Shown here: positions 7,746 through 15,250 of the stretch, one piece after another
Numbering within the stretch: the first letter of the stretch is position 1
Layout of the letters: each line of letters opens with the position of its first letter
NCBI GenBank assembly: GCA_016198545.1
Contig: JACQIJ010000087.1
Coordinates: forward strand, 1-34,656
DNA from: Pseudomonadota bacterium
GTDB lineage: Bacteria; Pseudomonadota; Alphaproteobacteria; Micavibrionales; Micavibrionaceae
Length of the DNA stretch: 34,656 nucleotides
Reading direction: 5' to 3'
Notes under the pieces: generated by a model
What the model saw: only the letters and a program-made list of their open reading frames with translations
The model's database searches: none
Told to the model about the DNA's origin: nothing
Position numbers and translations under genes: made by a program

Positions 7746-8168
7746 ATGAAACTGCATTTTCCGTGGACGGGGATCGAACAATCCCTAGAAGAAATAAAAA
7801 CCGCCACCGCCGCGAAACCGCTTTACGGACAAGAGACCGGAAAGGGTCTCTGGCTCGTCGGCGATCAGGGCGTTTACCTCATGCCCAACACGACGGACGG
7901 CAAACACAACCGCGACCGCAAGGAGAACGAAACCCTCCTTGTCGTCTACGCCCGCGAATGCGATCCCACCGCGCTTGATTTCGACGCTTGGTGGGAAAAC
8001 AAACGCGCATCGTTCGGCGGCGACGACGGCGTCGATTTTCTTGATCTGAAAACCATCGAAGATCTGACGGCCCAGCCTCCGAAGCCGACCGCAAGGCCGG
8101 AATACCTTGTGATCGACATCTCGCCGGAGCAGTTCAGCGTCGGCGTGGTGTGGCGTACGCTGCAATAA
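7746..8168 (+). CDS. DUF3085-like small protein on the forward strand
   Basis: This 140-aa protein has a very good ribosome site (AAAGGAGATGAACC before ATG). The central LWLVGDQGVYLMPNTTDG block, followed by LLVVYARECDP and an acidic DAWWENKRASFGGDDGVDF stretch, resembles DUF3085-type proteins found on phages and plasmids; the assignment is from memory. No signal peptide, membrane segment or catalytic motif is seen. The gene lies alone on the forward strand within the reverse-strand late operon, and its TAA touches the TGA of the opposing tail gene with no base between them. A TTGACT at 7696-7701 may be a -35 box, but no good -10 follows. It is probably a moron-type cargo gene of unknown function. 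Confidence 0.65.
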   Translation: MKLHFPWTGIEQSLEEIKTATAAKPLYGQETGKGLWLVGDQGVYLMPNTTDGKHNRDRKENETLLVVYARECDPTALDFDAWWENKRASFGGDDGVDFLDLKTIEDLTAQPPKPTARPEYLVIDISPEQFSVGVVWRTLQ

Positions 8169-8606
8169 TCACGAAAGCGGCGTAGCGGTTTCGTATTCCG
8201 CTATGAGGATAATCGTTCCCGTTTTTATCGCCGGACCGCCGATGACCGGCTCGATGCTGATCTCCGGTCTGCTGTAGGTGAGACCAGCCACCAGCCCGTC
8301 GAGATCGGCATGAGATTCCAGCGCCGCCCCGATCTGCAAAAGCAAGGCGTCGAATTTCTGATCCCTCTGGGCGGGATCTCCTTCCTCCATGTAAACAACG
8401 ACCTCGATGGCATGCTGGTAATAGGCGCTGCCGAAACCGCCGAGCACCAGATCGGGATCGCCGGGGTCGCCGTCATAAATGATGATCAACCCGTCACTCG
8501 GAATCTTTTCCGGCAAAACGGAATTGCGCTCCACGCGCGCGGCACAGCCGTCGCCCAGCAACGTCTTGATCTCTTCCAGTATCTCTTCGGCCTTACTTGT
8601 CGGCAT
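8169..8606 (-). CDS. Tail terminator-like minor tail protein
   Basis: This 145-aa protein begins MPTSKAEEILEEIKTLLGDG and has the alpha-beta pattern of gpU-type tail terminators: an N-terminal helix, a GLIIIYDGDPGDPD strand-turn, a YYQHAIEVVVYM strand, a helix DQKFDALLLQIGAAL, and a closing strand TGTIILIAEYET. Size and position immediately before the tail tube gene agree with a tail-completion protein that caps the tube and joins it to the connector. It overlaps the upstream gene by 14 bases. The assignment rests on gene order and secondary-structure pattern rather than a decisive motif. Confidence 0.6.
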   Translation of the reverse strand: MPTSKAEEILEEIKTLLGDGCAARVERNSVLPEKIPSDGLIIIYDGDPGDPDLVLGGFGSAYYQHAIEVVVYMEEGDPAQRDQKFDALLLQIGAALESHADLDGLVAGLTYSRPEISIEPVIGGPAIKTGTIILIAEYETATPLS

Positions 8607-9267
8607 TTTCCCTTGATCTCCTTGTGTGTTCCTGCTCGATCAGGTCCGGCATTTTCTCGACCCAGACCTTCGCAGCTCCGGCCACGTCGAGCCGCTTCTC
8701 CAGCTTCACCTGACGGATCAGGATGAACATGATGGCGGTCGTCAGCCCTTTTCCTGTTCGCAGGGCCGTGTCGCTGGCCTTGCGGAAACCCCGCAGCTGG
8801 CCGGTCTTGCGGCTGTACGAAGCGCGGACGTTGTGGACCACAAGGAAGGACGGACCTTTCTCCCGGTAAACGAATTCCAGTTTTCCCAGCTTGGCTTCAG
8901 GAAACGTCGTCGGTGTGATCCTCCTGCCGTCCGTGCCGCGTTCCGGCGCCGTGGCGGTGGGGATGGCCAGCCACACGCCGCCCGCTTTGGGTTTGATCAA
9001 AACACCCTTGTCAAAAGCCTGGACGATGCGCGGCGCGCGCGTGTAAACCAGACCGGCCGGATCGTATCCCTTGTTATCGTAAACCTTAGACCGCCATGCG
9101 TTGGCCAGCTTGCTGCCCATGCCAGCGCCGGTGATCTGGCCGCGTAAGGCGATTTTAAGACCGTCCGCCGCCTCCTTCGTTCCCGCCTTGATCGCGCCCG
9201 TGAGAGAAACAAACTCTTTCTCCATATCCTTGCGGAGGGAACCGATAATCTTGGCGGTGAATTTCAT
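8593..9267 (-). CDS. DUF6441 family phage protein (head-tail or tail completion)
   Basis: This 224-aa basic protein begins MKFTAKIIGSLRKDMEKEF. It contains the segment LKIALRGQITGAGMGSKLANAWRSKVY and later VYTRAPRIVQAFDKGVLIKPK, a pattern I recognise from DUF6441 proteins of alphaproteobacterial prophages. The position between connector and tail-terminator genes matches the minor tail / HK97 gp10-like slot of siphophages. Many Lys and Arg residues near both termini (ending HTRRSRENADK) suit contact with DNA or an acidic capsid surface. It overlaps both neighbours by a few bases. Confidence 0.65.
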   Translation of the reverse strand: MKFTAKIIGSLRKDMEKEFVSLTGAIKAGTKEAADGLKIALRGQITGAGMGSKLANAWRSKVYDNKGYDPAGLVYTRAPRIVQAFDKGVLIKPKAGGVWLAIPTATAPERGTDGRRITPTTFPEAKLGKLEFVYREKGPSFLVVHNVRASYSRKTGQLRGFRKASDTALRTGKGLTTAIMFILIRQVKLEKRLDVAGAAKVWVEKMPDLIEQEHTRRSRENADK

Positions 9268-9575
9268 GCTGGTCTCGTATCCAGCGTCCAGACGAGGCGG
9301 TCCACATCAACACTCAGGGGTTCGCCCTGTATTACATAAGTGTCATCGCCCACGGTCAGGCTGTCTCCTGCGGCGGGCGTGACGGGTTCCGAGCGACGCA
9401 TCTCGAATACCCGCGTGGAGACGCTGATCCGCGTCATGTCGAAGGCGATGGTTTCATCCCTGGACTTCGACACAACGCGGACGCTGACGGAGGGGCCGGA
9501 CTGCGGAACGTAAAGCGCATCAATGCCAAAGGCTGCAAAAACGGCATCGACGGCTATCGTTCCGGCTTCGCTCAC
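9264..9575 (-). CDS. Head-tail connector (head-closure, gpFII-like)
   Basis: This 103-aa protein begins MSEAGTIAVDAVFAAFGIDALYV and has a compact beta-rich body with RISVSTRVFEMRRSEPVTPA, GDSLTVGDDTYVIQGEP and VDRLVWTLDTRPA. Proteins of this size and strand pattern next to the capsid genes are usually head-closure or stopper proteins of the gpFII type. It overlaps the upstream gene by four bases (9572-9575) and the downstream gene by four. The function is inferred from size, pattern and gene order. Confidence 0.6.
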   Translation of the reverse strand: MSEAGTIAVDAVFAAFGIDALYVPQSGPSVSVRVVSKSRDETIAFDMTRISVSTRVFEMRRSEPVTPAAGDSLTVGDDTYVIQGEPLSVDVDRLVWTLDTRPA

Positions 9576-9967
9576 AGCCTTTTCTCCTTCGTCAGCTTAT
9601 CGATCAGCGCCTGCGCCTCGGCTTTCTGCAGAGGCTTTTCCGTCAGCACCACGCCCGCCGCGTCGACAACGTCATATTTGCCGAAACCTTGGTGGCGGAG
9701 CGTGGGAACTTCCGGCGGGGGCGGCGCGGATTTATCCGCGCCAACCTCTGCCACAAGACTGACCAGAGCCTTGGGGACGCCGCCGTCAGGGATGCCGATC
9801 ATTTCGCCACGCTTGAATTCAACGTGGGCGGTGACCCGGTAGAGATTATCTTTTACTTTCTGGAGGCTTTGCAGGCGCGGCTGCACCTGCTCATCCTTCA
9901 GCCGCAAAAGAAAACCGGGGACAAAGGAAACTTTGACCCCGGTCACTTCGTAAAGCCTTGCTGTCAT
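9572..9967 (-). CDS. Conserved phage head-module hypothetical protein
   Basis: I do not recognise a named family for this 131-aa protein. It has an N-terminal beta-rich part (LYEVTGVKVSFVPGFLLRLKD, YRVTAHVEFKRGEMIGI), a flexible Pro-rich linker (SAPPPPEVPT at about residues 81-90), and a C-terminal part (FGKYDVVDAAGVVLTEKPLQ, AQALIDKLTKEKRL). The layout of two small domains joined by a Pro linker would suit a minor structural or head-completion protein. It lies 12 bases after the major capsid gene in the same operon. Confidence 0.55.
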   Translation of the reverse strand: MTARLYEVTGVKVSFVPGFLLRLKDEQVQPRLQSLQKVKDNLYRVTAHVEFKRGEMIGIPDGGVPKALVSLVAEVGADKSAPPPPEVPTLRHQGFGKYDVVDAAGVVLTEKPLQKAEAQALIDKLTKEKRL

Positions 9968-9979
9968 GATGCGCTCCTA

Positions 9980-10927
9980 TCAGGTTAGCGTTGCCAGACA
10001 GCCGTACTGCCAGAAGCCAAAGCCCACGTTGCGCCATGTATCGACGCCGTAGTGATGCTTGTCCTCGTTGAACTCCAGTTCGGAGCCTTCGGCGACGGCT
10101 TTGAGCGTGACAGGCTCTTCCTCCTGCCGGATGAACGGCTTGATCGAGCCGTCCGTGCGGAACACGGCAAACTTCGTGGTCCACGGCAAGCGGGGGTTCG
10201 GAGCCACGCGCAAGTTGATCGCATCCATGACCTGGATGATATTGGTCTGGCCGTGAGTGAGAACCGGCGCGGCGGTCGCGGCTTTCGCCACATGCCACAT
10301 CGGAACCGGCACCATGACCAGAAAGTCGCGGGCGTTCTCGTTGAGCGGCTCACCCTGGTCATCCTTGAAGCCGAACATGGCTTGGATGCATTGCAGGATG
10401 GAAAGCTGCATTTCCTCGACGGAAGGGACGGTCGTGCTGCCGTGAACTTCGACAGGCAGACCGCTGATGTCGATGGACAGAGCGTTGCTCTGGCTGCCGC
10501 TATCGCCTTCGGCATGGTCAGTATCAAAGAAATACTGCCCATCGTAAGCGACCCGCGATTCACCATTGGCGATCAGTTCCGAGATCAGCTTCGCCCAATG
10601 CGCGTTCGTGCGGTCGGCAAGTTCGTCCACGCGGACCATGACCTGTCCGGTCTTGTCGCGTTTCATCTCGCGCACGAGCAATTCGAGCGTTGCCTCGAAA
10701 TGCTTGTTCTCGATGGTGATCCCGTTTTCACGGAAGCCCTTGGCGTGACGCCCGCCAATCCACTCGCGCATGACAGGAACCTGGCCGAGCCATTTATAGG
10801 TCTCGGATTCCTGGTCAGAGGTGAAGTAATTGGAAAGAGCGTTGATCCATTCCAGCCCCGGATTTTGTTCCAGTCGCTGGTAGTACCGGCCAATAATGGC
10901 GCGGCTAGAGAGCGTTGTCGCACCCAT
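9980..10927 (-). CDS. Major capsid protein, Mu gpT-like
   Basis: This 315-aa protein starts MGATTLSSRAIIGRYYQRLEQ. It contains ITIENKHFEATLELLVREM, HWAKLISELIANGE and FFDTDHAEGDSGSQSNALS, the hallmarks of the Mu major head subunit T family (HK97 fold). The length is usual for that family. It is expected to form the capsid shell after scaffold-guided assembly and protease processing. Its neighbours fit: decoration protein and S49 protease with scaffold upstream, connector proteins downstream. The combination of a Mu-type capsid with lambda-type terminase and portal is a mosaic seen in other alphaproteobacterial prophages. Confidence 0.82.
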   Translation of the reverse strand: MGATTLSSRAIIGRYYQRLEQNPGLEWINALSNYFTSDQESETYKWLGQVPVMREWIGGRHAKGFRENGITIENKHFEATLELLVREMKRDKTGQVMVRVDELADRTNAHWAKLISELIANGESRVAYDGQYFFDTDHAEGDSGSQSNALSIDISGLPVEVHGSTTVPSVEEMQLSILQCIQAMFGFKDDQGEPLNENARDFLVMVPVPMWHVAKAATAAPVLTHGQTNIIQVMDAINLRVAPNPRLPWTTKFAVFRTDGSIKPFIRQEEEPVTLKAVAEGSELEFNEDKHHYGVDTWRNVGFGFWQYGCLATLT

Positions 10928-10977
10928 AGTCGTTTCTCCTGTTGATGTTGGGAAGAATTGAAAGAAAGGCAGGCCGG

Positions 10978-11700
10978 TTAAGCGGCGGCCCGCAGGACGG
11001 TGTAGGCGATGACGGCATCGTTGCTGGTATTGGCGGCGGACAGGGTCAGCGTCACCTCATCGTCGTCGCTGATCTCTGCGGCCTTGAGATAGGCGGCCTG
11101 CGTCGGCGCGGTTTCGATGGTGGCGACGAGAATGTCCGTTGCCAGAACGCCAACGACCGCTTCCACAAGGCTGGCGCCGTCGCCGGACCATGTGATCTTT
11201 CCCGCCTTCACGGCGATGTGGGACGGCGTGATGCCGGGAGCGAGCTTGCCCAGCGACACGGCGGCGTTGGCGATGTCGGAGTTCGTGACCGTCGCTGGAG
11301 CGCGGGCCGTCCAGAATTCGACGGATGCCTTGCCGTCCGCGATATAGCGCCTGACGGCGCCCACTTGCGTGTTCGAACCGGCCGTCATCGTGAACGTATC
11401 GTCGTCGGACGCATAAACCGGCTTGCCGACGTCGTCGATGGTCAGGCCGGTGATGTTCAGGATGATCGTGCCGCGCGCGACGACGCGGACGTTTTTAGCG
11501 CCGTCCGTTCCGCCAGTGTTATCGCACTGCCGGAGGGCGAACCCGCCGAACACATCGCCCGCGACAAGCGGACGCGCGTAGCCGGAACCGTTGATGCCCA
11601 CGGCGGCGCCTTCGTAGAGGATGTCGCCGGTGATGGCCGGGAGATCGTTGTGATCGCCGAGTTCATAATCCCTCGGTTTGTCTGTTACCAGAGTCGTCAT
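10978..11700 (-). CDS. Capsid decoration / cement protein
   Basis: This 240-aa protein has an N-terminal decoration-type domain of about 125 residues (PRDYELGDHNDLPAITGDIL, VGINGSGYARPLVAGDVFGGF, VGKPVYASDDDTFTM, then TQVGAVRRYIADGKASVEFW), a pattern typical of DUF2190-like cement proteins. A C-terminal beta-rich extension of about 100 residues ends EVTLTLSAANTSNDAVIAYTV. Cement proteins bind the outside of the shell after expansion. The gene lies just upstream of the capsid gene with normal operon spacing. The extra C-terminal domain could be an Ig-like surface display or a second trimer contact. Confidence 0.75.
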   Translation of the reverse strand: MTTLVTDKPRDYELGDHNDLPAITGDILYEGAAVGINGSGYARPLVAGDVFGGFALRQCDNTGGTDGAKNVRVVARGTIILNITGLTIDDVGKPVYASDDDTFTMTAGSNTQVGAVRRYIADGKASVEFWTARAPATVTNSDIANAAVSLGKLAPGITPSHIAVKAGKITWSGDGASLVEAVVGVLATDILVATIETAPTQAAYLKAAEISDDDEVTLTLSAANTSNDAVIAYTVLRAAA

Positions 11701-11736
11701 TGAATATTCTCCTGTAATGGTTGGGGATGGGGAGGT

Positions 11737-12306
11737 TTACTTCGCGGCGAAACGGCGAACGCGGCCTTCGTCTTCCGCTTTGCGAAAGGCGAGGTAAGTT
11801 TCCTTATCGCCGAACTCGTCACGAACCTTGGGATCCTTCGTCCATTCGGCGGCGGCCCGTTCCTCGATGGGAGCGGAGTTGTCAACGCCGGAGCCTGTGG
11901 GTTGAGGATCTGTCGCGGGGCCGATGCTTTTGCTGGCATTGGCGTCTTCCCTGCGGGATTCGAGAAAGGAGAAGCCGCGCTGCTTTTGCGCCGCGACCAT
12001 TTTCATGGCTAATTCTCCCGGCTGGGTTTTGCCGTCTTTCTTGGCTTCGGCGACCATGTCTTCATGACCGGCTATGGCCATTTCTTCGAGAGCCAGGATG
12101 CGTTCGCGTTCGGCTTTTGCGCCTGCCGCCATGCCTTCCTCGTAGCCCTGGTTTTTTATGGTGTCCTGAGATTGCTCCCGGCCTTCGCGGATCAATACGC
12201 CCGCGATTTGCGGAAACTCGCGCATCAAAAACTCCGCCGTGATCTGTTCACGCCGGAACATTTCCGCGCCGCCCGCAGGCGATGCTGGGTTTTCTTGCTT
12301 AGTCAT
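11737..12306 (-). CDS. Nested scaffold protein (Nu3-like internal start)
   Basis: An in-frame ATG at 12306-12304 inside the protease gene is preceded by AAGGAGA with a 5-base spacer, one of the strongest ribosome sites in the region. Translation from it yields 189 aa (MTKQENPASPAGG...), exactly the scaffold half of the fused protein without the protease. This copies the lambda C/Nu3 arrangement, in which the scaffold is made in excess from within the protease gene. The product is helix-rich and highly charged and ends VRRFAAK. Confidence 0.75.
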   Translation of the reverse strand: MTKQENPASPAGGAEMFRREQITAEFLMREFPQIAGVLIREGREQSQDTIKNQGYEEGMAAGAKAERERILALEEMAIAGHEDMVAEAKKDGKTQPGELAMKMVAAQKQRGFSFLESRREDANASKSIGPATDPQPTGSGVDNSAPIEERAAAEWTKDPKVRDEFGDKETYLAFRKAEDEGRVRRFAAK

Positions 12307-13092
12307 GGTTTCTCCTTGATTTGAGGGTTGGATTTCGGGATCGAATACAAGAGCCAGCGCGTCCCGAAACCCGCCAACCATGTCCGCCATGCCTACGCGC
12401 ACGGCTTCGCGGGCGGGCAGAACATCTCCCCGTCCGAAGTCTTTAAGAACCTTGTCTTCTGAAACGCCGCGATGAGATGCGACGGCGGCCACGAACTCGG
12501 CCTCCATCGCATCGAGGCGGCGCTGGATGGAATCCTGGCCTTCCTTTGTGCCGGGATCGATGTTCTTCCCCGGCGCATTGCTGGAGACGAAGCGAACCCA
12601 TCCTTTGTCCTGATCCTTGGCCACGGCCATCGCCACGCCGATGGAGCCGAGCGAAGTGGTGGGACCGGCGACGATGCGGTCGGCGGCGGAGGCGATCCAG
12701 TACGCGGCAGAGGCGGCGTTGCCGTAGGCGTATGCGACAATCGGCTTCGTTCCCCGCGCGGCCGCGATGGTGGAGGCAAGCTCCTCAACGCCTGTGATGA
12801 TTCCGCCAGGGCTGTCGATCCGCAAAACGATTCCGCCGATGGCCGGATCGTTTACGGCGTCGTCGATCTGTTCGCCGACCGATTGCACATCCGTGCCGCC
12901 GAATAAGGCGGACAGGATGTTCGGATAGGGCGTGATGACGCCGGAGATATCGATAACCGCGATGTTTCCCTGTTGCTGAAACCGCCCCTGCGCCGCCAAC
13001 GGCAAAGCGCGGATGGCGCCTTGCGGCGCGTCGGACGGCAGGGTGTCGATCTGGATGGCAAGGCCGGTGCCGGAAGGAATATCCCACATCAC
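11737..13092 (-). CDS. S49/SppA-type capsid maturation protease fused to scaffold (gpC-like)
   Basis: This 451-aa protein has an N-terminal S49 peptidase domain (about residues 40-250). The nucleophile Ser128 lies in YGNAASAAYW, a GSIGV motif is at about 149-153, an IDSPGG motif is near 92-97, and Lys176 in NAPGKNIDP is the likely general base, matching the lambda gpC / SppA dyad. From residue 263 the sequence becomes helical and charged, typical of an assembly scaffold (RREQITAEFLMREF, AKAERERILALEEM). An internal start allows the scaffold to be made alone (separate entry). The protease trims scaffold and capsid proteins inside the procapsid. The start overlaps the upstream gene by ATGA. Confidence 0.88.
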   Translation of the reverse strand: MMWDIPSGTGLAIQIDTLPSDAPQGAIRALPLAAQGRFQQQGNIAVIDISGVITPYPNILSALFGGTDVQSVGEQIDDAVNDPAIGGIVLRIDSPGGIITGVEELASTIAAARGTKPIVAYAYGNAASAAYWIASAADRIVAGPTTSLGSIGVAMAVAKDQDKGWVRFVSSNAPGKNIDPGTKEGQDSIQRRLDAMEAEFVAAVASHRGVSEDKVLKDFGRGDVLPAREAVRVGMADMVGGFRDALALVFDPEIQPSNQGETMTKQENPASPAGGAEMFRREQITAEFLMREFPQIAGVLIREGREQSQDTIKNQGYEEGMAAGAKAERERILALEEMAIAGHEDMVAEAKKDGKTQPGELAMKMVAAQKQRGFSFLESRREDANASKSIGPATDPQPTGSGVDNSAPIEERAAAEWTKDPKVRDEFGDKETYLAFRKAEDEGRVRRFAAK

Positions 13093-13424
13093 GCGCCTCC
13101 TTCCAGTTTCGCCGGAATGATGAACAGGCTGCCGTCCGTTCCGCCCGATATGACAGAGATGGTGTCACCGGGCGTGATGGTTTCCGCCCAATTGATGCCG
13201 CCTGCAAGAAAAACGCTGCCCGCCGCGTTGGCAGCCTCATTGCCGCCGATCCGGTAGTAGCAATCCTCGGTGGCGACAAGCCGGACAAGCGGCGCGGCGA
13301 TGGCTTGCGAAGCCGCTGCCGTCCCTGAAAAGGCGACCTTCTGGCCGCCGTCGTAATCCCATTGAGGCGCGGGAACGGGTGTGTGTTGATCCCCGCTGAA
13401 TGCGCTTTTCACGCGTTCAGTCAT
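13089..13424 (-). CDS. Small phage structural protein, possible head fibre or decoration subunit
   Basis: This 111-aa protein is Gly- and Ala-rich and beta-prone (MTERVKSAFSGDQHTPVPAP, LVRLVATEDCYYRIGGNEAA, VFLAGGINWAETITPGDTIS, VISGGTDGSLFIIPAKL). The central pattern resembles small phage beta-sandwich proteins that bind the virion surface, but I do not recognise a named family. It lies between portal and protease, has a good ribosome site (AAAAGGAG), and its end overlaps the protease start by ATGA, so it is translationally coupled to it. Confidence 0.6.
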   Translation of the reverse strand: MTERVKSAFSGDQHTPVPAPQWDYDGGQKVAFSGTAAASQAIAAPLVRLVATEDCYYRIGGNEAANAAGSVFLAGGINWAETITPGDTISVISGGTDGSLFIIPAKLEGGA

Positions 13425-13445
13425 GTATAGTCTCCTTTTCCAAAA

Positions 13446-15047
13446 TCAGTCGGTGGGTTGGTCAAGCATTTTTTGCGTTTCGGGATCTGTCGCATCGGAA
13501 TCCGCTCCGGTTTCCAGGCCATCCTCCACGCGCATGCGTCGTTCCTTGGCGCGCTGCTTGTGCTTTTGCTCCCAATCGCCGCCCGTCAGGGCCGCCGTTT
13601 CCTCGGCCAGGGTCGAGATGCCGAGATTGACGCGCTCCCTGGCGGCGTTGGTTTCCTTGAGCTGGTCGATCTGCCCGCGCGGCGGGCCGATCCATTCCGT
13701 ATCGAGATAAGCGGCGCGGATCAGAGGGTCGCTGAAAAATCCCGGCGCGTTCAGACGCCCGCGGGCGACAGCCTCCGTGATCACAGCCTCGTATACCGGC
13801 TGGCAGAACGTGCAGGCCAGCCACTGACGGCGGGAGCGGAAGAATTTCCACGCCTCGACAAGAGCCGCCTGCGCCGCGCTGTAGGAGGCGGTGAAATGCT
13901 TGATCAAAATCTCGAACGGTATCTCCAGTGCGACGCCGACCTGCCGCAGAATCGCCTGCATGAACGGATCGAATGCCTGGTTAGGGCGTTTTGGATCGGC
14001 AATCTCAATGCTTTCATAGGGCATGAGATCCAGGATCGCGCCGGATCCCAGCCTGAATTCGTCGTCGTCGCGGCCCGTCGGCATTCCTGCCGGAGCCTCG
14101 TTCATCGATGACAATCCGTCTGGATCTTCGGATTTGACGAAAACCGTGAACATGGCGGAGATAACCGCCGCCATGATCTCGGCCTCGGTGTATTTGTCGA
14201 GCTGCTTGAGGCTCTCAATCACCGGCGCCATGTAGGGAACACCACGCACCAGACCGGGACGCTGCCGCGTGAACAGATGCAGCATAAGCCGCATGCCGTC
14301 GCGCCCGTAGGCCGAAACCCGCAAGGACTCGCGGCTGCGCTTGTCCATGACGTCGCCTGGATGCGCCTTGAGAACATGATAGGCGATGGGCGCGCCATAA
14401 ATATCAAGCTCGACGCCGCCTGACAGGAACGGCATGTCGACTTTTCCGTCCGGGTTGCAGACACGGTCGGCCTCGATGACCTGCAGCGCCGTTCCAAGCG
14501 GCCACATGGGGCGCTCGATGAAGGTTTTAAGAATAAATACGTCGCCTGATTCCAGCGTTGAGCGCAGCACCAGATCCTGCAGGCCGACGAAATTCTGCGT
14601 GCGGGAGACGTCGCAGTTCTGGCTTTCCGCCCAGAGCCGGAATTCCCGTTCGGCGGCACGCTCGAAAGCATCGAAATCCTCTTCCTTATCGCCCAGGACG
14701 CCTTGCAGAACGTCGCGGTCAATCCGGCTTTGCACCATCAGTCCCGTGCCGACGACATTGGTGACGACGGTGTTCACGGCGCCCGCCGCCAGCGGCGCGT
14801 TGCGGATCAGGTCGCGGGAACGGTCGCGCAGCGTCGGAAGATCCGGCAGCGTGACGGCGTTGGCGCTGCCTTCGGACGTCTGCCAGTATTTTGTCTGGCG
14901 ACGATCCTTGCGGGCGGCGTTATAACCTCCGTACAGAGCCATGACGGCGCGGGCCTTCAAGCGCCGGACGCCCGTTTCCGGGCTGATCCAGCCGATGGCC
15001 TTGTCCAGAACGGTCGGCTCCGGCAGGGAAATGCGTTTGCGGCTCAT
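13446..15047 (-). CDS. Portal protein, lambda family
   Basis: This 533-aa protein shows the lambda-type portal pattern: an N-terminal RRLKARAVMALYGGYNAARK segment, DRSRDLIRNAPLAAGAVNT with VVTNVVGTGLMVQS (typical of the family start), a core with HLFTRQRPGLVRGVPYMAPV, and a C-terminal ASYSAAQAALVEAWKFFRSR region with helices. Twelve copies form the vertex ring through which DNA is packaged. The last ~50 residues are charged and probably disordered. It overlaps the gpW-like gene by four bases and lies directly after the large terminase and joiner. Confidence 0.92.
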   Translation of the reverse strand: MSRKRISLPEPTVLDKAIGWISPETGVRRLKARAVMALYGGYNAARKDRRQTKYWQTSEGSANAVTLPDLPTLRDRSRDLIRNAPLAAGAVNTVVTNVVGTGLMVQSRIDRDVLQGVLGDKEEDFDAFERAAEREFRLWAESQNCDVSRTQNFVGLQDLVLRSTLESGDVFILKTFIERPMWPLGTALQVIEADRVCNPDGKVDMPFLSGGVELDIYGAPIAYHVLKAHPGDVMDKRSRESLRVSAYGRDGMRLMLHLFTRQRPGLVRGVPYMAPVIESLKQLDKYTEAEIMAAVISAMFTVFVKSEDPDGLSSMNEAPAGMPTGRDDDEFRLGSGAILDLMPYESIEIADPKRPNQAFDPFMQAILRQVGVALEIPFEILIKHFTASYSAAQAALVEAWKFFRSRRQWLACTFCQPVYEAVITEAVARGRLNAPGFFSDPLIRAAYLDTEWIGPPRGQIDQLKETNAARERVNLGISTLAEETAALTGGDWEQKHKQRAKERRMRVEDGLETGADSDATDPETQKMLDQPTD

Positions 15048-15250
15048 AGCGGCGATCCTCCGCGTGTGCGAATGCCGCCACCGCGTTGCTGGCGGGCAAG
15101 GCGCTGCTCCAGATAGGCTTCACGTTCATACAAGGTTTTCAGATCGGCCTTGTTGACGCTGCGTCCTTCATAGGAAACGCTTTGCCCGCCCGTTTCGATG
15201 GCCTCGATTGCCACGCGAACACGGTCGAGTTTGTCCTGAATGCTACTCAC
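15044..15250 (-). CDS. gpW-like head-tail joining protein
   Basis: This 68-aa protein matches gpW in length and layout: an N-terminal helix (IQDKLDRVRVAIEAIETG), a short beta hairpin (QSVSYEGRSVNK), a second helix (DLKTLYEREAYLEQRLAR) and a basic disordered tail (GGGIRTRGGSPL). gpW joins the portal and acts before tail attachment. The position between terminase and portal is the same as in lambda. Both ends overlap neighbours by four bases. Confidence 0.8.
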   Translation of the reverse strand: MSSIQDKLDRVRVAIEAIETGGQSVSYEGRSVNKADLKTLYEREAYLEQRLARQQRGGGIRTRGGSPL

